A stretch of 64,000 nt of DNA from Clostridium sartagoforme (GCF_004794105.1 NZ_SRYR01000001.1:930001-994000); one strand, 5' to 3'. Positions 8,421-17,227 are shown, numbered from the stretch's first letter. Notes: generated from the sequence alone by a model not told the origin. Made by a program: numbers and translations.

Positions 8421-9317
8421 ATGGGTAATAAAGAGATTATAGTTAAATCTCAAAAAATAATATTAAAGAAGTATTTAGATGAAAATGATATAAAGTTAAT
8501 TAGAAATTTAGAAGATATTTGTATAAAAGAAGATAATATAAACTTAAAGCTAGAACTAGAGTATAGAATAGAAATAAAAAAAGATTATAATAAGTCTTTA
8601 AATGACGTAAATGAGATTTTATATTACTTAAATGATGAGCTAATTGGATATGCAGGAATTTCTGCCTTTAGTAGAAATATAGCAGAAATTAATGGAATGG
8701 TACATCCAAGCTTTCGAAGAAAAGGTATATTTACAAAAATAATTGAAATAGCACTTGATGAATGTAGAAAAAGAAATTTTAAGGAAATCTTATTACTTGG
8801 TGATGATAAATCTGTTTCAGCTATGAAATTTATTGAAAAAACAAAGGGTATATACTCATTTTCAGAATGTAGAATGACATGCTTAGAGTGGGAAGTAAAA
8901 GAAATAAATAATGAAAGTATAGTAGTAAAAGCTACTAATAAGAATGCTGAGGATATAGATAGATTAAATACTATATTCTTTGGGGATGTTAGTAGTGAAA
9001 TGATATTACCTGAAGATGAAGAAAAAAATAATAACATAACTTATTTTATAAAAATAGATGATAAGATAATTGGAAAGATAAAAACTAGTAAAGAAGAAGA
9101 AAATTCTATTTATATAAGTGGTTTTGGTATTATTCCGGAATATAGAAGAAAAGGATACGGCAGAGCTTCATTAGTTAAAGTTTTAAATAAGTTAAAGGGC
9201 GAAAATATAAGTAAGATTGAATTAGATGTAGAGATTAAGAATAAGAATGCTTTAAACTTATATAAGTCTTGTGGCCTTAAGGAAGGATCAATTATGAATT
9301 ATTATAGAATGATTTAA
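8421..9317 (+). CDS. Tandem GNAT acetyltransferase
   Basis: 298 residues with two GNAT domains. The N-terminal one (about 10-155) has EINGMVHPSFRRKGIFTKI; the C-terminal one (about 160-298) has ISGFGIIPEYRRKGYGRASL followed by ELDVEIKNKNALNLYKSCG. Both keep the R/Q-x-x-G-x-G/I acetyl-CoA loop, though the first is less canonical (RRKGIF). RBS GGGAGGGG upstream of ATG 8421. Substrate unknown. Confidence 0.85.
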   Translation: MGNKEIIVKSQKIILKKYLDENDIKLIRNLEDICIKEDNINLKLELEYRIEIKKDYNKSLNDVNEILYYLNDELIGYAGISAFSRNIAEINGMVHPSFRRKGIFTKIIEIALDECRKRNFKEILLLGDDKSVSAMKFIEKTKGIYSFSECRMTCLEWEVKEINNESIVVKATNKNAEDIDRLNTIFFGDVSSEMILPEDEEKNNNITYFIKIDDKIIGKIKTSKEEENSIYISGFGIIPEYRRKGYGRASLVKVLNKLKGENISKIELDVEIKNKNALNLYKSCGLKEGSIMNYYRMI

Positions 9318-9496
9318 AATGCGAAGCATTTTATGAATGAAAGAATGAAAAAATTAAAAAATTAAAAAATGATTATAAAAAATCTTTACAGATTTTTTAT
9401 AAGGATATCTTTAAAACAAAGGAGGTTTTGCTATGCAAAACCTCTTCTTTCATTCTTTCATTTTTTCATTACCTTAATTTTTTCATTTTAAAATTA
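9315..9496. repeat. Intergenic repeat, copy A (about 182 bp, MITE-like)
   Basis: Starts at the end of the GNAT gene with the palindrome AAAATGCGAAGCATTTT. Successive blocks: GAATGAAAGAATGAAAAA, an A-rich tract, ATCTTTACAGAT inverted repeat, ATATCTTTAAAACAAAG, a strong hairpin GAGGTTTTGC-TAT-GCAAAACCTC (9422-9444), TTTCATTCTTTCATT, ATTACCTTAATTTTTTCATTTT. The same blocks in the same order occur inverted at 35817-36006. The central hairpin may also terminate transcription. Confidence 0.75.
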
Positions 9497-9558
9497 AGGT
9501 AGAATTAAGGTTAACTGAAATTAGCATTAAGGTAAGGATATTAAAATTTACTTATAAA
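9493..9558 (+). promoter_or_regulatory. Candidate response-regulator operator and promoter of ABC/TCS cluster
   Basis: Three copies of ATTAAGGT start at 9493, 9504 and 9526, spaced 11 and 22 bp, so all lie on one face of the helix. The last copy covers the -35 position of a promoter whose -10 is TATAAA (9553-9558). Direct repeats with one-turn spacing overlapping -35 are typical of OmpR-family activator sites. The obvious candidate is the regulator at 12007. Confidence 0.5.
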
Positions 9559-9577
9559 ATATACGAGGTGATTGATT

Positions 9578-10498
9578 ATGGGTAAATTTGTAGTTGAAAC
9601 TAAAGGCTTAGTTAAGGATTTTAGTGATGTAAAGTCAGTTGATAATCTTGATTTAAGAGTAAGAGAAGGAGAAATATATGGATTTTTAGGACCTAATGGA
9701 GCTGGAAAGTCAACAACTATAAAAATAATTTTAGGATTATTAAAACCAAGTTCTGGAGAAGTTAAGGTCTTTGGTAAATCAATAGAAAAAGATAGGGAAG
9801 AAATATTAAGTGATATAGGAGCTTTAGTTGAGAGTCCATCATACTATGGGCATTTAACTGCTTATGAAAATCTAGAGATATTAAGACGAGTTCTTAATTT
9901 AAATAGAGAAGAAATAGAAGATAAATTAAGATTAGTAGGTCTTTGGAATGTAAGAGATAAAAAGGTTAAAGAATTTTCATTAGGAATGAAGCAAAGATTA
10001 GGAATTGCAGAGGCCCTTATGGGAGATCCCAAACTTTTGATATTAGATGAGCCTACTAATGGATTAGATCCAGCAGGAATAATAGAAATCAGATATTTAA
10101 TTAAAAAATTAGTTAAAGAAAAGAATATAACAATTATAATATCAAGTCATATATTAAGCGAAATAGAATTAATAGCTACAGAAGTAGCAGTAATAAATAA
10201 AGGGAAATTATTATATCAAGGGTCTTTAGAAAATCTAAAGAAGAATTCAAGTAATGAGGTAATCATAGGTTTAGAAAATTATAAAGTTAAAAATGAAGTA
10301 ATTAAATTGCTTTCTGCAAGAGGATATAAAGCATTAGAAGAAGGAGAAAATCTAAAAGTTAAGGGAAGTAATTTGACTCCTTCGAAGATTTGCAAGGAAT
10401 TAGTTATGTCAGGTTATGATTTAAATTACTTATCTCAAGAAAAAAGTTCTTTAGAGGAGATATTCTTAGGATTAACTAAGGAGGAAGACCTATGTTAA
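9578..10498 (+). CDS. ABC transporter ATP-binding protein (BcrA/LanF type)
   Basis: 306 residues from ATG 9578, set by GAGGTG 7 bases upstream. Walker A (GPNGAGKSTTIK), Q-loop (ALVESPSYYG), signature (FSLGMKQRLGIAEAL), Walker B (LLILDEPTNGLDPAGI), H-loop (ISSHILSEI) and a C-terminal domain of about 90 residues. This is the ATPase of a bacitracin/lantibiotic self-protection type transporter. It is followed by two permeases and a two-component system, the usual LanFEG or BcrAB arrangement. It probably expels or removes a cell-envelope-active peptide. Confidence 0.88.
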   Translation: MGKFVVETKGLVKDFSDVKSVDNLDLRVREGEIYGFLGPNGAGKSTTIKIILGLLKPSSGEVKVFGKSIEKDREEILSDIGALVESPSYYGHLTAYENLEILRRVLNLNREEIEDKLRLVGLWNVRDKKVKEFSLGMKQRLGIAEALMGDPKLLILDEPTNGLDPAGIIEIRYLIKKLVKEKNITIIISSHILSEIELIATEVAVINKGKLLYQGSLENLKKNSSNEVIIGLENYKVKNEVIKLLSARGYKALEEGENLKVKGSNLTPSKICKELVMSGYDLNYLSQEKSSLEEIFLGLTKEEDLC

Positions 10499-11238
10499 TG
10501 AATTTAATAAAAAATGAGTTTACTAAAGGAAAAAGAAACTTAGTTATTTTATTTGTTTTAGCTGTACCTATTGGAGTAGCAATTCTTTTATGTGTAGATT
10601 TTTTTATAAGGTATGAAAGTTGGCTATTACCTCAATCTATTGAAAAGGGATTAACCTCTTGGCAAGTATTAATTAAAGAACAACGAATTTTATATTTTAA
10701 TGATTATATGCCTATGTTCTCAGCATTAATATTAAGTACTTTATTTGAAAGTGAATATAGAAATAATTCATGGACATTCTTATTAACTAAGCCTATAAAA
10801 AGAAGCGACGTTTTACTTTCAAAATATATTGTTGCAAGCTTTTATTCAGTAGTGATGCTAATTATAAATGTTATTTCATTAATAGTAGTTGGAGTGATAT
10901 TTAAGTTTAAGGAACCTATCCCATATGAGTTTTTTGCTATTATGTTTTTTGTTCAATTAATATCCTCCTTAGTAATAATGTTAATACATTTATTTTTGAA
11001 TATAAAGAATAAAAATTTATTAATATCAATTGGAATTGCTGCAGTATTAAGTATTGTTTCTACCAATATTTATCATAATGATTATTTTATAAAATATCTT
11101 AATCCATATGGATTCTCATTATTTTCAATAACTCAAGGTAGAAAAGAACTTTTAATACTGCTTACTATTTCAGTATTAATATTATTTATAGTACCTAAAT
11201 TAATAACAAGATATTTTAATAATAAAGAAATTTATTAA
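10492..11238 (+). CDS. ABC-2 type permease (LanE/BcrB-like)
   Basis: 248 residues, six hydrophobic helices with a long first outside loop (FIRYESWLLPQSIEKGLTSW). The sequence FESEYRNNSWTFLLTKPI is characteristic of this permease group. AAGGAGG at 10478-10484 sets ATG 10492, giving a 7-base overlap with the ATPase gene. First of two unlike permeases that would form the channel. Confidence 0.82.
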   Translation: MLMNLIKNEFTKGKRNLVILFVLAVPIGVAILLCVDFFIRYESWLLPQSIEKGLTSWQVLIKEQRILYFNDYMPMFSALILSTLFESEYRNNSWTFLLTKPIKRSDVLLSKYIVASFYSVVMLIINVISLIVVGVIFKFKEPIPYEFFAIMFFVQLISSLVIMLIHLFLNIKNKNLLISIGIAAVLSIVSTNIYHNDYFIKYLNPYGFSLFSITQGRKELLILLTISVLILFIVPKLITRYFNNKEIY

Positions 11239-11250
11239 GGAGTGATATAT

Positions 11251-11958
11251 ATGGAGTTATTTAAAGTAGAATTATTAAAATTAAAAAGAAGTTCCTTATT
11301 AAGTTTAGGTATAATCTTCCCAATAATAATAGTTATTTTTACATTTAGTAAGGTATTGGGAATGGAGAAGATTGCTGAGTTAGGTCTTAGTGAAGGTATA
11401 TATATGTTTTCTTCAATGGCATTTATAACTTTATTTTTACCACTTTATATTATATATGTTGCTTGCATGGTAACTAAAGTAGAAAATGATAATAATGGTT
11501 GGAGAGGATTAATGTTATTTCCTATTAAGAAAACTAGTATTTATCTATCTAAATATAAGGTTATGTTATATTTATTAATTATTACTACTTTATCTTATAT
11601 AGTTTCAGTAAATATTTTAGTATTCATATTAGGAAATAATTTTATATTAGACTCAATAAAATATTCACTACAAATTATAATAACAACACTACCAATAATA
11701 ACTTTACTTTTCATAACTGGAAGAAGATTTATAAGTATAATACCAGTAATAACTACAGGGGTTATAATGCTTATAACTAATATTTTTATAGCTCAAAGTA
11801 AGTTTTGGATTTATGCACCATGGACATATTCTATGATGATTTCTGGAGGAGCTATAACTAATAAAGAAAGATATATTATTTTAATGGTTTCTATTATTTT
11901 ATCATTAATAATGTTTACTATTGATTTCATTGATTTTATTAAATCAGATATTAAGTAA
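11251..11958 (+). CDS. ABC-2 type permease (LanG-like)
   Basis: 235 residues from ATG 11251 (AAGGAG at 11237-11242); an in-frame GTG at 11242 overlaps the ribosome binding site and is rejected. Six helices. The motif KVENDNNGWRGLMLFPIKK matches the equivalent cytoplasmic-loop region in the partner permease (SEYRNNSWTFLLTKPI), supporting a heterodimeric channel. Confidence 0.8.
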   Translation: MELFKVELLKLKRSSLLSLGIIFPIIIVIFTFSKVLGMEKIAELGLSEGIYMFSSMAFITLFLPLYIIYVACMVTKVENDNNGWRGLMLFPIKKTSIYLSKYKVMLYLLIITTLSYIVSVNILVFILGNNFILDSIKYSLQIIITTLPIITLLFITGRRFISIIPVITTGVIMLITNIFIAQSKFWIYAPWTYSMMISGGAITNKERYIILMVSIILSLIMFTIDFIDFIKSDIK

Positions 11959-12006
11959 AATATGATTATGTTAAAATATAACTAAGAGTTTGGAGGGATT
12001 GCAACA

Positions 12007-12711
12007 ATGGATAATAACGAAATATTAGATAAAAAAATATTGGTTATAGATGACGAAAGAGAACTTTTAGTTTTATTAAAAGAGGTTTTTAAAAAAGATG
12101 GTTTTAATAATATTTATGAAGCTGATAATGGAATAGATGGTATTTTAAGTGCTAAAGAAAATAATCCAGATATTATAATACTAGACGTTAATATGCCAGA
12201 TATAGATGGATATAAAGCCTGTGATAGAATTAGAAAGTTTTCTTTATGCCCAATAATTTTTTTAACAGCAAAATCTGAGGATGAAGAGAAGATTATGGGA
12301 TTAGAAGCTGGCGGAGATGACTATGTTACTAAACCTTTTAATATTAAGGAAGTTGTTCTTAGAGTTAAATCCCAACTTAAAAGAGGGATGATAAATACTG
12401 AGCCTAAAAGAAATATATATAGTTTTGGGAATATTTATATAAATGAAGATACAGGTGAAGTCATTAAAAATGGGGTGAATTTATCACTAACAGCAAAGGA
12501 ATATTCGTTAATTCTATTTTTAGTGAAAAATAAAAATAAGGTATTTAGTAAAACATCACTTTGTGAAAATATATGGGGATATGAGTATGATGGCTATGAT
12601 AATACAATAATGGTCCATATTAGACATTTAAGAGAAAAGCTAGAGGATAATCCAAGTGAACCAAGGCATATAAAAACTTTAAAGGGGATTGGCTATAAGC
12701 TAGTTGATTAA
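12007..12711 (+). CDS. OmpR-family response regulator
   Basis: 234 residues. Receiver domain with acidic pair D15/D16, phosphoacceptor D60 (IIILDVNMPDIDG), switch threonine and lysine (LTAKSEDEE, DDYVTKPF); then an OmpR/PhoB winged helix with the expected KEYSLILFLVKNKNKVFSK and MVHIRHLREKLEDNP motifs. It follows three ABC genes and precedes its kinase. It probably controls the ABC genes through the phased repeats at 9493-9533. Confidence 0.92.
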   Translation: MDNNEILDKKILVIDDERELLVLLKEVFKKDGFNNIYEADNGIDGILSAKENNPDIIILDVNMPDIDGYKACDRIRKFSLCPIIFLTAKSEDEEKIMGLEAGGDDYVTKPFNIKEVVLRVKSQLKRGMINTEPKRNIYSFGNIYINEDTGEVIKNGVNLSLTAKEYSLILFLVKNKNKVFSKTSLCENIWGYEYDGYDNTIMVHIRHLREKLEDNPSEPRHIKTLKGIGYKLVD

Positions 12712-12712
12712 T

Positions 12713-14107
12713 ATGAAAATTAAATTGACATTAAGATATGTTTTATCAATGATTATGGTTTTTTATATTACTATGATTGTTTATACTATTTTAAACATAG
12801 TGATATATAAGGGGAATTTCTCCTTTGGTGAGGAGGTATTTAACTTATCCTTTAGTACTAGGGATTTTGCACTAGAATATGTAAAAGATTTAGAAGAAGA
12901 TAATGATTTAAGATTAAGTAATGAAAATATTGATAAATTAATAGATAATAATATTTGGATACAGGTTTTAAATAAAGAAAATAAAGAAGTTTATCAGGCT
13001 AATAAACCTGATAAAATACCTGTAAGTTATAGTACTTATGAATTAGTAGATTTTATAACAGATCCTTGGGGCAGTAGTGCTCCTACAACTATTACTACTA
13101 ATAAAGTAGTTAATGAAGGTGAAGAATATATGCTTTTAGTAGGTTTTCCTATAGACAAAGTTTATAGATATAAAATGACATTTACTGATGAAAGTATGTT
13201 ATATCATTTAAGCATTATAGTTTTTGCTTTAATATTAATGACTATTGTAGCTTATATTTTAAGTAAATATCTAGTTAAGCCAATGGTTTCAGTGGTGGAT
13301 GATATTAATGATTTAAAAAATGGGCTATATAAAAATAAGCCAATTAAAAATGGTGTTTTTGAAGAAGTAAGTAAAAATATAAATGAGTTATCTAATGTAT
13401 TGAAGGAAAATGAAATAAAGCGTACTGAAGTAGATAAGGTAAAAGAAGAGTGGATAGCTAATATCACACATGATCTAAAGACCCCTTTAAGTTCAATTAA
13501 AGGTTATGCTGAGCTTATTCAAGGAAATGATTACGTAGTAGACATTGAGGAAGCTAAAAAATATAGTAGTCGTATTTTAGATAATAGCAATTATATTCAA
13601 GAATTAGTAAGTGATTTATCCTTAGTTTATAAATTAAAAAATAAGGTTATACCTATAAATTTGAAGAATGAAAATATTATTATATTATTACAAGAAAATA
13701 TAATAGACTTATTAAATAATAGTAAATATACAGATAGAGAAATAAATTTCAATTATGAAAATGAAAAAGTAATAAGTCTATGTGATAAAAAGTATTTAAA
13801 AAGAGCAATTAATAATATAATAATAAATTCTTTAGAGCATAATTCTAAAGGTACTGTTGTTAATGTAAGTCTTTTAGAAGAGGAAGGTAGGATAAAAATT
13901 ATAATAGAAGACAACGGACAAGGAGTAAAGGAAGAGGATTTAATATATATATTTGATAGATATTATAAAGGTGTGAACTCTAACTCTTCTTATAAAGGAT
14001 CAGGGCTTGGCATGGCAATAGCTAAAGAAATTATTATATATCATAATGGTAGTATTAATATTGAAAGTAAAGTAGGGGTAGGAACTAAAATAACTATAGT
14101 TTTATAA
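12713..14107 (+). CDS. Sensor histidine kinase partner of the ABC-associated regulator
   Basis: 464 residues from ATG 12713 (a TTG at 12704 is also in frame; neither has a clear ribosome binding site). Helix 1 at about 8-32, an outside domain of roughly 130 residues, helix 2 near 165-185, HAMP, HisKA with H-box (HDLKTPLSSIKGY), N-box (NNIIINSLEH), G1 (EDNGQGV) and G2 (GSGLGMAI). The sizeable sensor domain differs from BceS-type intramembrane kinases, so it may sense the peptide or wall damage directly. Confidence 0.9.
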   Translation: MKIKLTLRYVLSMIMVFYITMIVYTILNIVIYKGNFSFGEEVFNLSFSTRDFALEYVKDLEEDNDLRLSNENIDKLIDNNIWIQVLNKENKEVYQANKPDKIPVSYSTYELVDFITDPWGSSAPTTITTNKVVNEGEEYMLLVGFPIDKVYRYKMTFTDESMLYHLSIIVFALILMTIVAYILSKYLVKPMVSVVDDINDLKNGLYKNKPIKNGVFEEVSKNINELSNVLKENEIKRTEVDKVKEEWIANITHDLKTPLSSIKGYAELIQGNDYVVDIEEAKKYSSRILDNSNYIQELVSDLSLVYKLKNKVIPINLKNENIIILLQENIIDLLNNSKYTDREINFNYENEKVISLCDKKYLKRAINNIIINSLEHNSKGTVVNVSLLEEEGRIKIIIEDNGQGVKEEDLIYIFDRYYKGVNSNSSYKGSGLGMAIAKEIIIYHNGSINIESKVGVGTKITIVL

Positions 14108-14109
14108 AT

Positions 14110-14175
14110 AAAAAGCTTCCAGTTAAATTTATTATGTAAGAAAAAACATAATTAGTTAACCTGGAAGCTTTTTTA
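14110..14175. terminator. Bidirectional terminator
   Basis: Long dyad: AAAAAGCTTCCAG (5' arm) with CTGGAAGCTTTTTT (3' arm), inner pairing around TTATGT/ACATAA. It lies between the convergent kinase gene and the minus-strand lipoprotein gene. Confidence 0.85.
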
Positions 14176-14185
14176 AGTTTAATAA

Positions 14186-14944
14186 TCAAAATTTAGGATC
14201 GTATACAAGTCTATAATAGCAGTTACCATCTTTTATAGTTATAACTTCATAGCTATTATCATCAATTTTATTAAAGAAAATCATGTTGTCTTCTATATTT
14301 TTGGATAACATATCTTTGATATAGCTATTTACTTTTTCATAGTCTAAATCATTAACATCTACAAAGGTATTTCTAAATTCGTTAAGTTTAGAAGTCTTAA
14401 AATCAAAAGTAGTATCTATATTTTCAATTGAAGCCTTGTACAATATGTCAGAATAAGTTATTACTTCTTTTCCAGATGTATTTATGCTTAAATCAACATT
14501 TAGACCATCTTCCTCTGTATAATATTGAGTAGTTTCAGCTCCAGATGACTTTAAATCTTCTAAGAGTACAACCTCTGGCATATCTCTAAATCGTCCTATT
14601 TTATCCTTAAGTGGTTCTATGTATTTTAAGTATAATGAGTTGTTATCAGAAAAAGTTTTAACTAAGGAGACTCCTTCTATATACTTACTTAACATTGAGC
14701 TGTTTCTTAAGTCTAAATTGGATACATCTAAACTGTTATCTTGTATTTCGATTTTATCCTTATCTTCTATGATATTTTTAAGAGTATCTTTATTTTCATT
14801 ATCATCATTATTATCATTTGTTATTTTATTTATTGAAGTATCGTTTTCTATAGGTTTATCCTTAATAACGTATTTACTGCAGCCAATTAAAAATACACTT
14901 AAAGTGGCCACTAAAATTAATTTTAATAATTTCAAAAAAATCAC
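14186..14944 (-). CDS. Lipoprotein of unknown function
   Basis: 252 residues. A signal peptide with lipobox (VFLIGC-S, cysteine at about 22) is followed by an Asn/Asp/Lys-rich linker (residues 30-65) and a globular domain of about 170 residues. Motifs such as YTEEDGLNVDLSINTSGK and the ending GNCYYRLVYDP are visible, but I do not recognise the family. Convergent to the kinase gene; separate transcription unit. Anchored on the outer face of the membrane. Confidence 0.75.
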   Translation of the reverse strand: MIFLKLLKLILVATLSVFLIGCSKYVIKDKPIENDTSINKITNDNNDDNENKDTLKNIIEDKDKIEIQDNSLDVSNLDLRNSSMLSKYIEGVSLVKTFSDNNSLYLKYIEPLKDKIGRFRDMPEVVLLEDLKSSGAETTQYYTEEDGLNVDLSINTSGKEVITYSDILYKASIENIDTTFDFKTSKLNEFRNTFVDVNDLDYEKVNSYIKDMLSKNIEDNMIFFNKIDDNSYEVITIKDGNCYYRLVYDPKF

Positions 14945-15031
14945 CCCTTACAATAAATACCATAAAAGTCTTGTAAAGTAAATATCTAAAAGGCAATTAA
15001 GATTTTTTCAATGAAATATCTAGACATTATT

Positions 15032-15211
15032 CTAATAAACAAGCCAATAGTAAATAACATATATCCAACTTAATAATCCGTGAAAAATAGCCCAAGGGAT
15101 CGACTTCCAAGCTGTATAAGAAATGACTATAGCTAAACATGATCCAAAGGTAATTCCTTTATTAATTGTTTTATTAATTACAGTTTTGTTTGAAGAATTA
15201 TTATCACTCAT
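15032..15211 (-). CDS. 59-residue membrane protein
   Basis: Small ORF with an excellent AAGGAGG ahead of ATG 15211. The protein has a polar N-terminus (MSDNNSSNKTVINK), then two hydrophobic segments: ITFGSCLAIVISYTAW and WAIFHGLLSWIYVIYYWLVY, joined by KSIP. The Trp/Tyr-rich C-terminal segment with a central HG pair looks like selected sequence. It resembles small membrane proteins seen widely in clostridia, but I cannot name the function. Likely single gene; the IS element inserted about 100 bases upstream of it. Confidence 0.6.
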   Translation of the reverse strand: MSDNNSSNKTVINKTINKGITFGSCLAIVISYTAWKSIPWAIFHGLLSWIYVIYYWLVY

Positions 15212-15355
15212 TTAATTTGCCTCCTTATATTAAAGAAAATTTTCATAGAATTTATTCTTTATATTATTAATTTTATAATAAATATTCGTATTTAAGAAGT
15301 AAATTTATTTTTAGGCTTTGTTTTAAAATAATGTTGATAATATATACGAAATTTA

Positions 15356-15387
15356 AAAGACCAGTGATTTCTAACTCACCGGTCTTT
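15356..15387 (-). terminator. Terminator of IS passenger gene
   Basis: Stem AAAGACCAGTGA/TCACCGGTCTTT with an 8-base loop; read on the minus strand it is followed by a T run. It follows the passenger gene stop at 15401, inside the element. Confidence 0.75.
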
Positions 15388-15400
15388 AGTTCGTAATAAT

Positions 15401-15736
15401 TTAAATTTTATTTTTTCTTTTTTGATAGAAATAAAGATATAGCCTATAGAAACATAAATAAGTAATATTCGAAATGAAAATTAAAAATGAATTCCATATA
15501 AACAAAATTGTAAGTAATTGAAGTTCAGCTTTATTTGAATTATAAATAAAATATATAATTGTAATATAAACTATGCTTATAGAAAGAGGTATTATTAATG
15601 AATAAATTGTTTTTTTTCGTAAAGTAAGTTTTTTAATAACAAAACCAGTAACTATTCCTAAAACTATAGGAATAATAAAATATAAAATAGGAACTAAATT
15701 TAAAATTACTTCTTTTTGCAAAACTTCTTTTTGCAC
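15401..15736 (-). CDS. Passenger membrane protein inside IS1595 element
   Basis: 111 residues with three or four hydrophobic segments (about 10-33, 42-62, 72-98) and a basic end (YFYQKRKNKI). AGGAGG 7 bases upstream points to GTG at 15736. The N-terminus carries a 15-bp tandem duplication encoding QKEVLQKEV, so a TTG five codons on is an alternative start. No known family and no obvious transposition role. Within the IS boundaries and before its terminator, so it moves with the element. Confidence 0.65.
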   Translation of the reverse strand: MQKEVLQKEVILNLVPILYFIIPIVLGIVTGFVIKKLTLRKKTIYSLIIPLSISIVYITIIYFIYNSNKAELQLLTILFIWNSFLIFISNITYLCFYRLYLYFYQKRKNKI

Positions 15737-15838
15737 TATTTCACCTCCTGACTCAACTCGTAACTAAATACTGTTGAGTAATAATTTATATTTTTATTAT
15801 ACATTATATTCGCATTAAAATTCCATATTTTTGAAGTA

Positions 15839-16864
15839 TTACATGAAAATTGGTTGACTATTTTTAAATTCCTTTATTTTAGTATAATTATGAGATATAT
15901 TACTATGAACAATAAAGTTTTTAACTCTAATAGATTCTTTTTCTGAACTAAATGTATTTATCCATTTATGCCATTTCATATAATTATTAAGATATTTTGT
16001 TGCAACACCATTAAACCTACTCATCCATCTTTTTAAATTAGAATGAAGGCTATTTATATGTTGAATATGGTATATATCTTCTTTGTGCTTACCCCTTTTA
16101 ATTCTCTTATGTTCTAACTCCATATCTTCTGCAAATTGCATATAACTTTTATGAGAATCAGTACAAAGAATAGAGTCTTCTCCTATACGATTGATATAAA
16201 GTCTTTTTAATTCTTCGGATGTCATTCTTCCTGTACATAATAACTCTATAATCAAATTGCCTTGTCTATCAAGAGCAGTGCCAACACATACTTGTTCTTT
16301 AGAGATACCTCTTTTCTTAACTTGTTTACCTCTTTTACGAGAAGGTCTTGGCATATTTATAGGTTTAGTTCCTTTGTATGAATAAGCAAAGAAAACTTCA
16401 TCTGCCTCAACCACTCCATCAACAGAGCCTACACCAAGAAATTCACTTATACAGTTAAGAAGTTTATGTCTCCAAAAGAAACTTGTTGCTATATTTATTT
16501 CAACTATTTCAGCACATTTCCTTATTGAATATCCATTTAACATGCATTTAGCATATTTAATCCACTTATCCAATGTTTTTTTACTGTTATATGTTGCAGA
16601 GTTGGTAAAATCAGAAAATGTCTTCTTACAGTTTTTGCAAATGTATCTTTGTTTATTGTTATATTTACCATTTCTTAATATATTCTCTCCTTTACAATGA
16701 GGACACACTTTCCCTCTGGAAAATCTCATTTCTTTAACATCTTTAGTGATTTGAGTAACTTGAGAACCTGAAATAAGACGTTCTTCTAAAAGGGCTAAAA
16801 TTTGTGTTTGCTGATATAAAGATAAATTTTCAATTTCTGCTAATACAGATGATACATTTGTCAT
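15839..16864 (-). CDS. IS1595-family transposase
   Basis: 341 residues from ATG 16864 (GGAGG 7 bases upstream; an upstream in-frame start at 16888 is less likely). An N-terminal zinc ribbon (CPHCKGENILRNG and CKNCKKTF) is followed by a helix-turn-helix region (GYSIRKCAEIVEI) and the ISXO2-like DDE domain: VEADEVFF, LCTDSHKSYMQF, and HINSLHSNLKRWMSRFNGV near the C-terminus. Full length, no frameshift, so potentially active. Confidence 0.92.
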   Translation of the reverse strand: MTNVSSVLAEIENLSLYQQTQILALLEERLISGSQVTQITKDVKEMRFSRGKVCPHCKGENILRNGKYNNKQRYICKNCKKTFSDFTNSATYNSKKTLDKWIKYAKCMLNGYSIRKCAEIVEINIATSFFWRHKLLNCISEFLGVGSVDGVVEADEVFFAYSYKGTKPINMPRPSRKRGKQVKKRGISKEQVCVGTALDRQGNLIIELLCTGRMTSEELKRLYINRIGEDSILCTDSHKSYMQFAEDMELEHKRIKRGKHKEDIYHIQHINSLHSNLKRWMSRFNGVATKYLNNYMKWHKWINTFSSEKESIRVKNFIVHSNISHNYTKIKEFKNSQPIFM

Positions 16865-16959
16865 AACTAAACCTCCACAACTCTTCATATTAATATTATA
16901 CCCTTATCTGAAAATTATAATCAATAATCAACACTTAATTAAAACAGAGCCTATTTTTA

Positions 16960-17227
16960 AAAAATATATCAATATTACTTTGAGATATCTTTTAATTTTA
17001 TAAAAATTTAAAAAAGTTATGGAAGTACATATTTAATTAAAAGAACCAATAATAATTATAAAAAGACAGAATATACTTTTAAGTAAAATACTCGTAAATG
17101 AGTATAAATGTAAATAAAAAAATGAAAGTATTAAACTGAAATAAAGAGTATTTACAAAGAATAATTTCACTACTAAAATATAATAGACAGATTTAAGAAT
17201 AACGAAAGTTATAGACAGGAGAGAAAA
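16960..17227. other. Intergenic region upstream of NERD gene
   Basis: AT-rich, no ORF, no clear structured element. A TATAAT at about 17179 has no good -35 at normal spacing. Confidence 0.4.

Larger units (their letters stand above)
15314..16951 (-). mobile_element. IS1595-family insertion sequence with passenger gene, 1638 bp
   Basis: The left end begins GGCTTTGTTTTAA and the right end, read inward, GGCTCTGTTTTAA. The two terminal repeats match over about 28 bases with six or so mismatches and share GTTGAT further in. A perfect 8-bp duplication flanks them. Inside are a full-length transposase (15839-16864) and, downstream on the same strand, a 111-residue membrane-protein gene (15401-15736). 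The hairpin at 15356-15387 ends transcription inside the element. IS1595-type elements are known to carry passenger genes. Confidence 0.88.
15306..16959. repeat. 8-bp target-site duplication flanking the IS
   Basis: TATTTTTA occurs at 15306-15313 and again at 16952-16959, directly outside the two ends of the element. Eight bases is the duplication length typical for IS1595-family transposition. A perfect duplication suggests recent insertion. Confidence 0.85.
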
